NCBI GenBank assembly: GCA_013289765.1
Contig: JABCZI010000013.1
Location: 78,397 to 142,396 of the forward strand
Direction: 5' to 3'
Source of the DNA: Acidobacteriota bacterium
GTDB taxonomy: Bacteria > Acidobacteriota > Terriglobia > Terriglobales > Acidobacteriaceae
Length of the DNA: 64,000 nt
Below are positions 24,189 through 34,033 of the stretch, in pieces. The notes under the pieces are model-generated. The model did not search any database. It worked only from the letters and a program-made list of their open reading frames with translations, and was not told the DNA's origin. A program made the position numbers and the translations under genes. Within the stretch, counting starts at the first letter, position 1. The number at the start of each line of letters is the position of its first letter.

Positions 24189-25118
24189 TTGGCTACTATC
24201 ACCATGAAGGAGTTGCTCGAAGCGGGTGTTCACTTCGGGCATCAGACGAAGCGCTGGAATCCCAAGATGAAGGAATACATCTTCGGAGAGCGCAACGGGA
24301 TTTACATTATCGATTTGCAAAAGACGCTGAAGATGTTCAAAGAGGCGTCGAAATTTGTCCAGGAACTGGCGGCCGACGGCAAGATTGTGCTGTTCGTGGG
24401 CACCAAGCGCCAGGCGCAGGACGCCATCGCCGAAGAGGCTACCAAGTGTGGCGGCTACTACATCAACCAGCGCTGGCTGGGCGGACTTCTCACCAACTGG
24501 ATCACGGTGCAGAAGTCGGTGAAGCGGCTGAAGGAGCTCGACGAAATGGCCACTGATGGCCGCTACGAGCTACTGCCGAAAAAAGAAGTGATCAAGCTCG
24601 AACGCGAGCGCAAGCACCTGCAGGCCAACCTGGCTGGCATCAAGAACATGAGCCGGTTGCCCGATGCGGTGTTCGTGATCGATTCGAACAAGGAACAGAT
24701 TGCGGTGCGCGAGGCGCGCAAGCTGGGCATCCCGGTGGTCGCGGTCGTTGACACGAATTGCGATCCCAGTGAAGTGGATTACGTAATTCCGGGCAACGAC
24801 GATGCGTTGCGCGCGATCCGGCTGTTTACTTCGAAGATTTCGGAGTCGATTGCCGAAGGCGCGCAGTTGATGACCGATAAGCAGGTCGCCGACATGACTG
24901 CGGCGACGGAACAGGCGCAGGCTCGCGAGATGCAGGCGGCGGAAAATGCCGCAGCAGCGCTCGAACTTCGCGCCCAGGAAGCGGCGGCCGCTTCTGATCT
25001 GGCGGACATTGGCGAAAATATCAGCATGGAAGAAGTGCTGGGTCCGGGTACGCATAAGAAGCCGGTTGCGAACGAGGACGAGGTTGAAGTTCCGAAGGTG
25101 GAGAGCCAGACGGTTTAG
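24189..25118 (+). CDS. rpsB: 30S ribosomal protein S2
   Basis: The 309 residues begin at a TTG codon, chosen because AAGGAGG stands six bases before it and the next residues ([19 protein letters not shown]) are the conserved N-terminus. Other signatures are [13 protein letters not shown] and [19 protein letters not shown]. The last ~70 residues are an Ala/Glu-rich tail longer than in E. coli. First gene of the rpsB-tsf-pyrH-frr cluster. Confidence 0.97.
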   Translation: MATITMKELLEAGVHFGHQTKRWNPKMKEYIFGERNGIYIIDLQKTLKMFKEASKFVQELAADGKIVLFVGTKRQAQDAIAEEATKCGGYYINQRWLGGLLTNWITVQKSVKRLKELDEMATDGRYELLPKKEVIKLERERKHLQANLAGIKNMSRLPDAVFVIDSNKEQIAVREARKLGIPVVAVVDTNCDPSEVDYVIPGNDDALRAIRLFTSKISESIAEGAQLMTDKQVADMTAATEQAQAREMQAAENAAAALELRAQEAAAASDLADIGENISMEEVLGPGTHKKPVANEDEVEVPKVESQTV

Positions 25119-25176
25119 TTGGTGGCGAGTTGCGAGTACCTAGTACCTAGTAAAAACCGGGCACGTGAAATTTTCT

Positions 25177-25204
25177 GACCCGCGCGGGTCGTCCGGCGCG
25201 GGTC
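25177..25204. terminator. GC hairpin between rpsB and tsf
   Basis: GACCCGCGC and GCGCGGGTC form a perfect 9-bp stem with a 10-base loop. No T-run follows. It may be an attenuator or a repeat remnant. Confidence 0.4.
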
Positions 25205-25233
25205 AAAGTTTGTTAGGCAGCATCCAATTGTCG

Positions 25234-25256
25234 AGACGTTGCTGGCAACGTCTTTT
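25234..25256 (+). terminator. terminator-like hairpin upstream of tsf
   Basis: AGACGTTG-CTGG-CAACGTCT followed by TTT in the 202-bp gap before tsf. It could partly separate rpsB and tsf expression. A second small palindrome with GTAGC-AA-GCTAC lies at about 25270. Confidence 0.5.
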
Positions 25257-25320
25257 GTGGTGAGAGGAAGAGGCGTAGCAAGCTACGTCTCTACGAATAT
25301 CGAGAAGGATCTTCATTCAT

Positions 25321-25977
25321 ATGGGTACTACTGCTGTGAATATTTCTGCGGCACAAGTGAAAGACCTCCGGGAAAAGACCGGGGCTCCGATGATGGATTG
25401 CAAACAGGCCCTGACCGAGGCCAAAGGCGATATGGAGCAGGCGGTCGTGATCCTGCGCAAGAAGGGCGTTTCGGTTGCGGCCAAGAAAGCGACGCGCGTG
25501 ACCAGCGAAGGCGCGGTCACCAGCTACATTCACGCCGGTGGCAAGATTGGCGTGCTGGTGGAAGTGAACTGCGAGAGCGACTTCGTGGCGCGTACCGAGG
25601 ACTTCAAGGAACTGGTGCACGACATCGCCATGCACATCGCGGCGAGCGATCCGAAATTTGTGCGCAAAGAAGATGTGACCAAGGCTGATTTCGAGCGCGA
25701 GAAGGATATTTATCTGGCGCAGGCTGTCGCATCCGGCAAACCGCAGAATATTGCGGAGAAGATGGTTGCGGGCAAGATGGAAAAGTTTTATGAGGAAGTC
25801 TGCCTGTTGGAGCAGCCTTTCATCAAAGACCAAACTATGTCGATTGCGCAACTGATCGCTGCGAAGATTGGCAAGCTGGGCGAGAACATCAGCGTGCGCC
25901 GCTTCGCGCGCTTTAAAGTAGGCGATGCCGGCGAGACTGTCGCTACCACCAAGCCCGCCGAACAGAAAGCGGAATAG
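25321..25977 (+). CDS. tsf: elongation factor Ts
   Basis: Guanine-nucleotide exchange factor for EF-Tu. The 218 residues include the N-terminal UBA-like domain (VKDLREKTGAPMMDCKQALT), the TDFVAR-type exchange motif CESDFVARTEDFK, and the C-terminal segment IAAKIGKLGENISVRRFARF. The short one-repeat form matches other bacteria outside the Gammaproteobacteria. A terminator follows directly. Confidence 0.97.
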   Translation: MGTTAVNISAAQVKDLREKTGAPMMDCKQALTEAKGDMEQAVVILRKKGVSVAAKKATRVTSEGAVTSYIHAGGKIGVLVEVNCESDFVARTEDFKELVHDIAMHIAASDPKFVRKEDVTKADFEREKDIYLAQAVASGKPQNIAEKMVAGKMEKFYEEVCLLEQPFIKDQTMSIAQLIAAKIGKLGENISVRRFARFKVGDAGETVATTKPAEQKAE

Positions 25978-25982
25978 TTCCG

Positions 25983-26006
25983 GGCGCCTTCGGGCGCCTT
26001 TTTTTT
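25983..26006 (+). terminator. Rho-independent terminator after tsf
   Basis: GGCGCC-TTCG-GGCGCC followed by eight T residues, starting six bases after the tsf stop codon. The TTCG loop and the T-run make this a convincing intrinsic terminator. Confidence 0.9.
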
Positions 26007-26014
26007 CGCTTCAG

Positions 26015-26056
26015 GCGAGGGCGAGACGCCCTCGCGACAGCCGGCGGGACGCCGGC
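26015..26056. repeat. pair of short palindromes before pyrH
   Basis: GCGAGGGC...GCCCTCGC and GCCGGCG-GGA-CGCCGGC stand next to each other between the tsf terminator and pyrH. They look like one copy of a dispersed GC-rich hairpin family. Confidence 0.6.
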
Positions 26057-26079
26057 GCTACGTTTCCCCGGCGCTACTT

Positions 26080-26796
26080 ATGACGACCCCTGCCTTCAAA
26101 CGCGTTCTGCTCAAGATCTCCGGAGAGGCCCTCGCTGCTAACCAAGGTTTCGGCGTCGATACCGCCCGCATCCATGAAGTCGCGGCGGAATTAGCCGACG
26201 TGCACAAGCTCGGCGTGCAGCTCGCGATCGTGGTGGGTGGCGGCAACTTTTTTCGTGGCGTAGCCGACCAGGCTCGAGACATGGACCGCGTTTCCGCCGA
26301 TCACATGGGAATGCTGGCCACGGTGATCAACGCCCTGGCTCTGCAGGATGCGCTCGAAAAACAGAAAGTTTACACGCGTGTGCAAACCGCAATCGAAATG
26401 AATCAGGTGGCCGAGCCGTTCATTCGAAGACGCGCCATCCGGCATCTCGAAAAAGGCCGCGTGGTGATTTTCGCCGGCGGTACTGGCAACCCTTACTTCT
26501 CGACCGACACTGCGGCGTCCCTGCGCGCCATGGAAATCAAGGCCGACGCGATTCTCAAAGCCACGAAGGTGGATGGAATCTATGACGCTGATCCCATGAA
26601 AGTGAAGGACGCCAAGAAATTCGCAGATATCACCTATATGGATGTTCTAAGGCTGGGGCTGAAGGTAATGGATTCCACCGCGATCAGCTTATGCAAGGAC
26701 AATAACCTGCCGATCATCGTCTTCAACCTGAACCAGCATGGGAATATTCGGCGAGTGCTTACCGGCGAGAAGATTGGATCGCGAGTAGGCGCGTAA
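26080..26796 (+). CDS. pyrH: UMP kinase
   Basis: Phosphorylates UMP to UDP in pyrimidine synthesis. The 238 residues show [61 protein letters not shown] and [10 protein letters not shown], all diagnostic of the hexameric bacterial enzyme. It lies between tsf and frr as in most bacteria, although a terminator precedes it. Confidence 0.97.
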   Translation: MTTPAFKRVLLKISGEALAANQGFGVDTARIHEVAAELADVHKLGVQLAIVVGGGNFFRGVADQARDMDRVSADHMGMLATVINALALQDALEKQKVYTRVQTAIEMNQVAEPFIRRRAIRHLEKGRVVIFAGGTGNPYFSTDTAASLRAMEIKADAILKATKVDGIYDADPMKVKDAKKFADITYMDVLRLGLKVMDSTAISLCKDNNLPIIVFNLNQHGNIRRVLTGEKIGSRVGA

Positions 26797-26804
26797 AGCT
26801 CTGT

Positions 26805-26882
26805 CACGAATTTGCACGGATCTTCACGGATCAAACTTAAAACAAAGTCTTTAAAATCCGTGAGGATCCGTGTAAATCCGTG
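26805..26882. repeat. inverted repeat with 27-bp arms between pyrH and frr
   Basis: Arms 26805-26831 and 26856-26882 are complementary at 24 of 27 positions and are built from CACGGAT units (CACGGATC, TTCACGGAT). The element fills half of the pyrH-frr gap and would form a stable hairpin in the transcript. TATAAT at about 26905 may restart transcription for frr. Confidence 0.8.
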
Positions 26883-26947
26883 GCCAAGGTTTCATTCGGT
26901 TTATAATTTAACGTTTTGATATCTCTCATCTTACGGAGCTGACCGAT

Positions 26948-27538
26948 ATGGCCCCACCCACCATGGCCGCGATTCCGGGCCTGAAAGAAACGTACGTACA
27001 ACTCAAGACGCGCATGGAGAAGGCCGTCGAAGATTTCCGCAAAGCGATGGCGTCGACGCGCACCGGGCGCGCTTCGGTGCACATGCTGGACAGCGTGAGC
27101 GTCGATTATTACGGTTCGCAGATGCCGCTGAATCAGATCGCGCAGGTTCATGCTCCCGAGCCGCAGATGATAACGGTGCAGCCGTTCGATACATCGCAGG
27201 TAGGGGCGATTGAGAAGGCTATACGTGGCGCGGAACTAGGGTTGAATCCGATGAACGACGGAAAGCTGATCCGCGTGCCGGTTCCCGCGCTTACCCAGGA
27301 GCGGCGTCAGGAGATGGTGAAGCATCTGCACCGGGTACTGGAAGAGCATCGCACGGCAGTTCGGAATATCCGGCGCGATGGCAACGATGCCATCAAGAAG
27401 GCGATGAAGGACAAAAAGATTAATGAAGACGACGAGAAGCGGTCGCTCGATGAAATTCAGAAGCTCACCGACGACGAAATCAAAAAGATGGAAGAGATGA
27501 GCAAGGCGAAAGAAAAAGAAGTGCTGGAACTCAAGTAG
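26948..27538 (+). CDS. frr: ribosome recycling factor
   Basis: Splits post-termination ribosomes with EF-G. The 196 residues carry RMEKAVEDFRKAMASTRTGRAS, YYGSQMPLNQIAQV, RGAELGLNPMNDGKLIRVPVP and the basic EHRTAVRNIRRDGNDAIKK helix. About ten extra N-terminal residues (MAPPTMAAIPG) precede the usual start; GGAG eight bases upstream supports the chosen ATG. Confidence 0.97.
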   Translation: MAPPTMAAIPGLKETYVQLKTRMEKAVEDFRKAMASTRTGRASVHMLDSVSVDYYGSQMPLNQIAQVHAPEPQMITVQPFDTSQVGAIEKAIRGAELGLNPMNDGKLIRVPVPALTQERRQEMVKHLHRVLEEHRTAVRNIRRDGNDAIKKAMKDKKINEDDEKRSLDEIQKLTDDEIKKMEEMSKAKEKEVLELK

Positions 27539-27563
27539 GTCATCTCTTCCGCATCCAAGTTAG

Positions 27564-27590
27564 GGCATCCGCAAAAATGCGGGTGCCTTT
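27564..27590 (+). terminator. terminator-like hairpin after frr
   Basis: GGCATCCGC and GCGGGTGCC form a 9-bp stem with one G-T pair and a 6-base loop, followed by TTTG. It lies 26 bp after the frr stop. Confidence 0.55.
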
Positions 27591-27634
27591 GTGCTGCATG
27601 CGCCCTCCACCCTTATAATCTAGAAATTGAATTT

Positions 27635-29800
27635 ATGAAAACAGTGGTCCATGCCGCGTGTCCGCACGATTGCCCCGATGCTTGCGGAGTTCTGATTACC
27701 GTGGAGGACGGGCAGGCTACGAAGATTCAGGGGGATCCTGAGCATCCGGTGACGCGCGGATTTTTGTGCGCGAAAGTCGCGAAGTATTTGGATCGGGTTT
27801 ATTCGCCGGACCGGGTGCTGTACCCGATGCGACGGATTGCGGCGAAGGGGCATTCCGATGCGGCAAGCGCCGGCAAGTCGCCCGCGCCCACACAAGCTTG
27901 GCAGCGGATTACATGGGACGAGGCCTTGGATGAGATTGCCACCCGCTTTCGCGCGATCATCACCGAGTTCGGCAGCGAGGCGATTCTGCCGTACTCCTAC
28001 GGCGGAACGCTCGGGGCACTGAATGGCGCTTCGATGGATCGCAGATTCTTCGGCCGGCTCGGCGCTTCACAGCTGGAGCGCGCGATTTGTTCGGCGGCGG
28101 GTGAGGCGGGGTTGATCTCCGTTCTAGGCGCGAAACTCGGAACCGAGCCTGAGCAGTTCGTCCATTCCCGTTACATCATTGCGTGGGCCTCGAACATTCA
28201 TGGAAACAATGTTCACTTGTGGCCTTTCATCGAGGAAGCGCGGCGCAAGGGCGCGAAGCTGGTGGTAATTGATCCGTATCGCACGCGCACCGCGGCGTGC
28301 GCCGATTGGTACTTGCCGATCAATCCTGGCACAGACGGTGCGCTCGCGCTGGCCATGATGCATGTGATCATCGGCGAAGGTCTGCACGATGCGGATTACG
28401 TGGCGAAGCACACGCTCGGCTTTGATGCGCTGCGCGAAAAAGTGAAGGCTTACCCGCCGGAGCGTGTGGCGCCATGGACGGGAATCTCCGCCGAAGACAT
28501 TCGTAAGCTGGCGCGGGAGTATGCCACGGTGCGTCCGTCGGTCATCCGGCTAAATTATGGCGTGCAGCGGTCCGAGGGGGGCGGGATGGCGACGCGCGCG
28601 GTCGCCATGCTGCCTTGCATCATCGGATCGTGGAAGGAAGTCGGCGGCGGCCTGCAGATGTCGACCAGCGGCGCGTTCGGACTGAACAAAATTGCGCTGA
28701 CGCGTCCCGACCTCAAGCCAGAGGGACTTCAACGACCGGCACGATCCGTGAACATGGTTGAACTAGGCAAGGCGCTGAACACTTTGGATGATCCGCCGCT
28801 GAAGGCATTGTTCGTCTACAGCTCAAATCCAGCGGCGGTCTGTCCGAATCATAATGAAGTGATCCGCGGGCTCGAGCGACCTGACTTATTTACCGTGGTT
28901 CACGAGCAGTTCTTCACCGACACCACCGACTACGCCGACATCGTATTGCCGGCGACGACATTCTTCGAGCACAAGGATCTGCAAACCGCTTATGGCCACT
29001 ACTTCGTCCAGGTGTCAGACCGGGCGATTGAGCCTTTGGGCGAGTGCCGCTCGAACGTTGAACTATTCCGGGCGCTCGCCATGCGCATGGGATTCGACGA
29101 TCCATGTTTCAGAGAGAGCATCGACGAGATGATCGACGGTGCCCTGGACTCGGAGAATCCATGGTTGAAGGGAATCGATCGTGGGCGACTTCAACGGGAG
29201 CGGCAGGTGCGGCTGAATTTTGCGGAGACCGGCGCTCGGCTTCCGGCTTCCGGGTCGCAAGCGATAGGTGCGGACGCTAAAGCGGAGCCTTTTCTTCCAT
29301 TTGCTCACGGCGGCTTCCGCACTCCTTCGGGCAAGGCTGAACTCTACAGCGAAGCGATCAAGGCGCAAGGGCTAGATCCTGTTGTCGAGTTCATAGTTCC
29401 TCAAGAATCCCGTCACGGCAAAAAAACGGCATTTCCGCTCGAGCTTTTAGCACGCAAGGCTGACAATTTTCTCAACTCAAGTTTTTCTAATCTGCCGTCG
29501 GTCCAGGCCATGGAGGAAACGAATCTTCTCGAAATGCATTCGAGCGATGCCCGAACGCGCGGAATTCGCGATGGAGATACCGTGAAGGTGTACAACAACC
29601 GAGGAGAAATCTTCCTTAGGGCTCGGGTGGATGGCGCCGTTCAACCGGGAGTGGTTTCGGCGAGGTTGAATTGGGCCAAGTTGACACCGGGATCTCGCAA
29701 CATTAACGTCCTCACTTCAGAAAAACTTTCCGACCTAGGCAACTCGGCCACGTTTTATTCCGTCTTGGTTGAGGTGGAGTCATCTAAATTCATTCCATGA
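27635..29800 (+). CDS. molybdopterin-dependent oxidoreductase
   Basis: A 721-residue enzyme of the DMSO reductase superfamily using bis-MGD and a [4Fe-4S] cluster. The cluster ligands are in ACPHDCPDACGVL and GFLCAKV. Other family segments are SYGGTLGALNG, YIIAWASNIHGNNVHLWP, VVIDPYRTRTA, PGTDGALALAM and the C-terminal dinucleotide-binding part (NLLEMHSSDARTRGIRDGD). No Tat signal is present, so it is cytoplasmic. It resembles formate dehydrogenase/BisC-type proteins, but the substrate is not determined. TATAAT lies 21 bases upstream of the ATG. Confidence 0.88.
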   Translation: MKTVVHAACPHDCPDACGVLITVEDGQATKIQGDPEHPVTRGFLCAKVAKYLDRVYSPDRVLYPMRRIAAKGHSDAASAGKSPAPTQAWQRITWDEALDEIATRFRAIITEFGSEAILPYSYGGTLGALNGASMDRRFFGRLGASQLERAICSAAGEAGLISVLGAKLGTEPEQFVHSRYIIAWASNIHGNNVHLWPFIEEARRKGAKLVVIDPYRTRTAACADWYLPINPGTDGALALAMMHVIIGEGLHDADYVAKHTLGFDALREKVKAYPPERVAPWTGISAEDIRKLAREYATVRPSVIRLNYGVQRSEGGGMATRAVAMLPCIIGSWKEVGGGLQMSTSGAFGLNKIALTRPDLKPEGLQRPARSVNMVELGKALNTLDDPPLKALFVYSSNPAAVCPNHNEVIRGLERPDLFTVVHEQFFTDTTDYADIVLPATTFFEHKDLQTAYGHYFVQVSDRAIEPLGECRSNVELFRALAMRMGFDDPCFRESIDEMIDGALDSENPWLKGIDRGRLQRERQVRLNFAETGARLPASGSQAIGADAKAEPFLPFAHGGFRTPSGKAELYSEAIKAQGLDPVVEFIVPQESRHGKKTAFPLELLARKADNFLNSSFSNLPSVQAMEETNLLEMHSSDARTRGIRDGDTVKVYNNRGEIFLRARVDGAVQPGVVSARLNWAKLTPGSRNINVLTSEKLSDLGNSATFYSVLVEVESSKFIP

Positions 29801-29919
29801 ACCGCCGGCAGCAGTCGCAACTTGGACGCTTTCCGTTTCTCTACGTATAATGATCGTTTTCCTACATCCCAGAGTCTGAGGTCGTAGCGATTCATTTTTG
29901 TTCTCATGCAGACAGTGTT

Positions 29920-32841
29920 GTGTCCGGGCGCAGCCCAGGTAGTTACGGCGCTGCTGATCGTCCATCTTCTTCATTCGTATGGCTTTGGCTTGGAAGAAAC
30001 CTTCTCCGTGGGGGAGTTGGCTTCATACTAGCCCTGCTTTTCTCGACCGCAGGCTGGGCGCAGAGCGACGTTATCTCCGAGATCGACATCCAGGGAAACC
30101 GCCGCATTCCTGCTGAAACCGTTCGCGCACGCATTTTTACTCACGCGGGGGACATTTACGACACCGCCGCCCTGGAGCGCGATTTCAACTCCCTCTGGAA
30201 CACCGGTTATTTCGAGGACATCCGCTTTACCCGCGAACAGACTCCCAACAAGGGCTGGCGGCTGATCGTTCAAGTCAAAGAGAAACCGACGGTTCGCGAG
30301 ATCAATTACGTTGGTCTGAGTTCGGTTTCCACCAGTGACGTTCTGGATCGCTTCAAGTTGGCGAAGGTTGGATTGGCGGTAGAGAGTCAGTATGACCCGA
30401 CCAAGGTCAAGAAAGCAGAAGTCGCGATCAAAGGGCTGCTGGCGGAACACGGCCGGCAATTTTCCACGATCCGGACCGAGATTCGCCAGATTCCGCCAGC
30501 CGCGATCGGGCTGACGTTTGTCATCAAAGAGGGTCCGAAGGTTAAGGTGGGCAAGATCAAGTTCGAAGGCAACAAGAACGTGAGCACTCGAACCTTGCGA
30601 TACGCCATGAAGAATCTTCGGCCCATCGGCGTCCCGCACTCGATTTTTCTGGAGAACATCTTCGCTCGAACCTACGACGCCACCAAACTCGACGAAGACA
30701 CCGAGCGCGTCCGCAACGAATACCAGAACCGGGGCTATTTCAAAGTCATCGTTAACCAGCCCAAAGCGGAGATTCACGACACCGGCCACACCGGCGCTCA
30801 CATCCCGTTACTGCAGGGCAAAGCCGGCAAAGCGGTCGATATAACCATGCCCATCGAAGAGGGCGACCGCTACACGCTGGGCGGGATTTCATTTAAGAAC
30901 AATAAAGCGGTTGGGAACACCAAGGCTCTGCGCGCCATTTTTCCGATCAAAGATGGAGAAGTTTTCAGTAAAGAGAAAGTGGCCAAGGGGCTTGAGAACC
31001 TGCGCAAGGCCTACGGCGAGCAAGGGTACATCAACTTCACTTCGATTCCTGAAACCCGCTTTGACGACGAAAAGAAATTGATCTTTCTCGACATTGACGT
31101 CGATGAAGGGAAGCAGTTCTACGTCCGCCGCATTGAGTTCCAGGGCAACACTACGACGCGCGATAAAGTGATTCGGCGTGAAGTCGCGCTTGAGGAAGGG
31201 AATATTTACAACTCGCGTCTCTGGGAGTTGAGCTTGTTGCGCCTGAATCAACTGGGATACTTCGACCAGTTAAAGCCCGACGACCCGAATATCACGGTGC
31301 GCCAGTTGGATGAGAAAGACGGACTGGTCGACCTGACGTTAAAGGTTAAAGAGAAGGGCAAGAACAGCATCGGCTTGAACGGAGGCGTTAGCGGGCTGGA
31401 AGGCGCCTTCGTCGGCATCAATTATTCGACTAACAACTTTCTCGGCTTAGGCGAGACCCTTCAAGTTCAGGCCAGCCTCGGGAACCTGGCGCGAAGCGTG
31501 CGCTTCGGTTTCACTCAGCCTTACATGTTTGACCGTCCGTTGCAGTTTGGTTTTAACGTGTACTTCAACAAGATTAAGTACGATCAGGCGCGGCAACTCT
31601 CCATCTTTAGCGGGCAAAATTTGAATTTGTCTAATGTGGTGTTGCAGAACCTGCAGAATTACACGCAGTCGAGCGCGGGATTCACGCTGTCGCTGAGCTA
31701 CCCGTTGCGGCGCTCCTTCAAACGCGTGGGCATTACCTATTCATTCGACCGCTCGTCGCTGCTGGCCCTGAGCACTGCATCCAAGAATCTATTCGAGTTT
31801 CTCGCTTTCCGCGGTATTTCCGGCCCCAATGCGCTGAATGGAATCATCACCAGCAAGATATTCCCTAACTTCTCGACGAACACCATCGATAGCCCCATCT
31901 CTCCTCATCACGGCCAGCAGTTTACCGTGGGAGCTGAGTTCGCGGGTTTGGGAGGAACAGTTCGGTCGATTCGGCCGATTGTTCAATACAAGAAATTTAT
32001 TCCGGTGCAGAACCGCCGGAACGCAATCGGGTTTAATTTTCAGGGATCGTTCATCAGCGGTTTCGGGGGATTGGTTGCGCCGCCCTTCCAGCGTGCCTAC
32101 ATGGGCGGCGAAAATGACCTGCGCGGCTTTGATATACGCTCGGTGTCTCCGGTGGCGTTCCTGCCGAGCGTAGGAGCGATTACCTTGACGAGTCCCACGG
32201 GAGTGCCGGTCCTCAAAGATCCCCAGAACCCGCGCGCGGGAAACGTGACCATACCGATCCCCATCGATCAAATCACATTTCCAGGCGGTGATTTGAGCGT
32301 AGTCACCAACGTGGAGTATCGCATCACGATTTACGGGCCGGTGGCGTTGGCTCCGTTCATGGACCTTGGGATTGACCCGATTGTGCGGAAGTCGCAATTG
32401 CAGATTGCCCAGCAGCAGTATCAGAGCGTGGTCGGCACGGCTTTCGGATGTCCCCAGCTTTTGCAAACAGCCGCCGCCAATACCTGCACCCTGGGCTCAA
32501 TATTGAACCCGCCGCCGTCGCAGGATCTGCAGGTGCTGGGCTCGACCAACTGGCGCCCCAGAATGTCGACTGGCCTTGAGTTACAGATGTTTCTGCCGGT
32601 GATCAACGCCCCGTTCCGGATTTATTGGGCGTATAACCCGCTGCGGCTGAATAGTGAGGCGAACCCGCCGATCCCGATTACGCCGGGAATGTTTCCGCAA
32701 ACTTGCAATCCGAAAACTGGTTGCCAGTTAACGGCTGCGGGCGCGTACACCTATAACCTGGCGCGAATTACTTATTCGCCAAGTTTTCAGTTGCGGGAGC
32801 CGCGCAAGACGTTCCGCTTCACCGTGGCTACGACGTTCTAA
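29920..32841 (+). CDS. bamA: outer membrane protein assembly factor BamA
   Basis: Omp85 protein that folds beta-barrels into the outer membrane. After a signal sequence (FILALLFSTAGWAQS) come five POTRA domains (residues ~48-480; for example ISEIDIQGNRRIPAETVRAR, KVKVGKIKFEGNKNVSTRTL, FYVRRIEFQGNTTTRDKVIR) and a C-terminal 16-strand barrel. The barrel carries the GGENDLRGFDIRS motif of the L6 loop. At 973 residues it is long, with insertions in barrel loops. The GTG start is the best available in frame; the true start may be a few codons away. Confidence 0.95.
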   Translation: MSGRSPGSYGAADRPSSSFVWLWLGRNLLRGGVGFILALLFSTAGWAQSDVISEIDIQGNRRIPAETVRARIFTHAGDIYDTAALERDFNSLWNTGYFEDIRFTREQTPNKGWRLIVQVKEKPTVREINYVGLSSVSTSDVLDRFKLAKVGLAVESQYDPTKVKKAEVAIKGLLAEHGRQFSTIRTEIRQIPPAAIGLTFVIKEGPKVKVGKIKFEGNKNVSTRTLRYAMKNLRPIGVPHSIFLENIFARTYDATKLDEDTERVRNEYQNRGYFKVIVNQPKAEIHDTGHTGAHIPLLQGKAGKAVDITMPIEEGDRYTLGGISFKNNKAVGNTKALRAIFPIKDGEVFSKEKVAKGLENLRKAYGEQGYINFTSIPETRFDDEKKLIFLDIDVDEGKQFYVRRIEFQGNTTTRDKVIRREVALEEGNIYNSRLWELSLLRLNQLGYFDQLKPDDPNITVRQLDEKDGLVDLTLKVKEKGKNSIGLNGGVSGLEGAFVGINYSTNNFLGLGETLQVQASLGNLARSVRFGFTQPYMFDRPLQFGFNVYFNKIKYDQARQLSIFSGQNLNLSNVVLQNLQNYTQSSAGFTLSLSYPLRRSFKRVGITYSFDRSSLLALSTASKNLFEFLAFRGISGPNALNGIITSKIFPNFSTNTIDSPISPHHGQQFTVGAEFAGLGGTVRSIRPIVQYKKFIPVQNRRNAIGFNFQGSFISGFGGLVAPPFQRAYMGGENDLRGFDIRSVSPVAFLPSVGAITLTSPTGVPVLKDPQNPRAGNVTIPIPIDQITFPGGDLSVVTNVEYRITIYGPVALAPFMDLGIDPIVRKSQLQIAQQQYQSVVGTAFGCPQLLQTAAANTCTLGSILNPPPSQDLQVLGSTNWRPRMSTGLELQMFLPVINAPFRIYWAYNPLRLNSEANPPIPITPGMFPQTCNPKTGCQLTAAGAYTYNLARITYSPSFQLREPRKTFRFTVATTF

Positions 32842-33180
32842 GTTATTTCGTGCAATAGAAAGTTTGACGGCAACTGAGGCTGCTCTCTATAATTGCTGTT
32901 ATCCACGCCATACAGAAGATGGTCAGGGTGGACGATGCGTCCGCAACGGTGGCGTGTGACGCTGGCATCCGGTGCGGCGGCTTTAAGAAGCAAAGACCTG
33001 GTGAGTGCAGCCCAGCGTTGTTAATCAAGATTCGTTAATCAGGATTCGTTAATTTCGATTCGTTAATTTCGATTCGTTAATTTCGATTCGTTAATTTCGA
33101 TTCGTTAATCACAGTTCATTCCCGGACCTTACCGGAACCATATCCACCGGAACAATGTTCCAAGGAGTTTAAGCGATACG
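32842..33180 (+). promoter_or_regulatory. skp promoter and long leader
   Basis: The 339-bp gap between bamA and skp holds TTGACG at 32864, an 18-base spacer and TATAAT at 32888, so a leader of about 280 bases precedes skp. The leader contains a 14-bp tandem repeat (33029-33112). A 39-codon reading frame from 32918 is too weak to call. Confidence 0.55.
33029..33112. repeat. tandem repeat, six 14-bp units, in the skp leader
   Basis: Four identical units GATTCGTTAATTTC are flanked by GATTCGTTAATCAG on the left and GATTCGTTAATCAC on the right. Partial units extend on both sides. Two other 14-bp-period repeats occur in the window upstream of aceE and of the P450 gene, with different unit sequences. 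Confidence 0.92.
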
Positions 33181-33897
33181 ATGACAAGCAAGTTTCTGCG
33201 CTCCATCCTGGCCATTGCGGTTGTCTCAATGATTTCCGCATTCGCCCAAACCAGTGCGGCCGCTCCAACAGGTGCGGGCGCTTCGCCGGCAACCGGTTCT
33301 CCCGCGGCTTCTGCACCTGTTGCAACCGGACCCGGTTCCAAGATCGGAACCATCAACATCGAGCAGGCCGTGATCGGGACCAATGAAGGCCAGCGTGACT
33401 TCGAAGCTCTGAAAAAGAAGCTGGAGCCAAAACAAAATGAGCTAAAGGGACAGAACGACGAGCTCGAAAATCTGCAAAAGCAACTGCAGACTCAGGGCGA
33501 CAAGCTCAATGAAGACGCCCGCGCCACTCTGGTCAAACAGATCGAGACCAAGAAGAAGACCTTCGACCGCCAGGTGCAGGACGCCCAGGAAGATGCGCAG
33601 AACCAGCAAAAGGAAATCTTTCAGCGCATTTTGCAGAAGATGGCGCCGGTGATCGTAAAGCACGCGCAGGATACAGGCTTTGCGATGATTGTCGACACGT
33701 CGAATCCCTGGCCGCAAAGTCCGGTGCTGTGGTACGACGGAGAGAAGTCAGACATCACGAAGGCTGTGGTGGACTTGTATAACACGCAGTCCGGCGTTGC
33801 GCCGCCTGCGGCGTCTGGAGCGGCCGCCAAGCCTGCGGCTCCGAGGCCGACGGCTCCCAAACCTGCGGCGCCCAAGTCAACCGAACCGCCTAAGTAG
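33181..33897 (+). CDS. skp: OmpH/Skp-family periplasmic chaperone
   Basis: Holdase for unfolded outer-membrane proteins on their way to BamA. The 238 residues have a signal peptide (~1-25), an Ala/Pro/Gly-rich linker, the core strand KIGTINIEQAVIGTNEGQRDF, and a long coiled coil (ALKKKLEPKQNELKGQNDEL through QKEIFQRILQKM) forming the tentacles. The C-terminal ~35 residues are a Pro/Ala/Lys-rich tail not present in E. coli Skp. It lies downstream of bamA as in many genomes. Confidence 0.9.
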   Translation: MTSKFLRSILAIAVVSMISAFAQTSAAAPTGAGASPATGSPAASAPVATGPGSKIGTINIEQAVIGTNEGQRDFEALKKKLEPKQNELKGQNDELENLQKQLQTQGDKLNEDARATLVKQIETKKKTFDRQVQDAQEDAQNQQKEIFQRILQKMAPVIVKHAQDTGFAMIVDTSNPWPQSPVLWYDGEKSDITKAVVDLYNTQSGVAPPAASGAAAKPAAPRPTAPKPAAPKSTEPPK

Positions 33898-33903
33898 TTT
33901 TCG

Positions 33904-33961
33904 CGACACCGCCGGTGTCGTGAAAGTTTCCGAAAGGGCCGCGCTAAGCGCGGCCTTTTTT
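33904..33961 (+). terminator. hairpin and Rho-independent terminator after skp
   Basis: CGACACC-GCC-GGTGTCG (33904-33920) is followed by GGCCGCGC-TAA-GCGCGGCC and six T residues (33937-33961). The second element is a strong intrinsic terminator. Confidence 0.9.
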
Positions 33962-34033
33962 CTTAGTTCCCCGCAGTCCCGCGGGCAAGTCGCGGTGTCC
34001 TTAGCTGTAACGCATTCAAGTTAGGAGGACACC

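Noticed and set aside
33029..33112. CRISPR array in the skp leader
   Set aside because: The units are 14 bp and contiguous with no spacers; no cas genes are present in the window.
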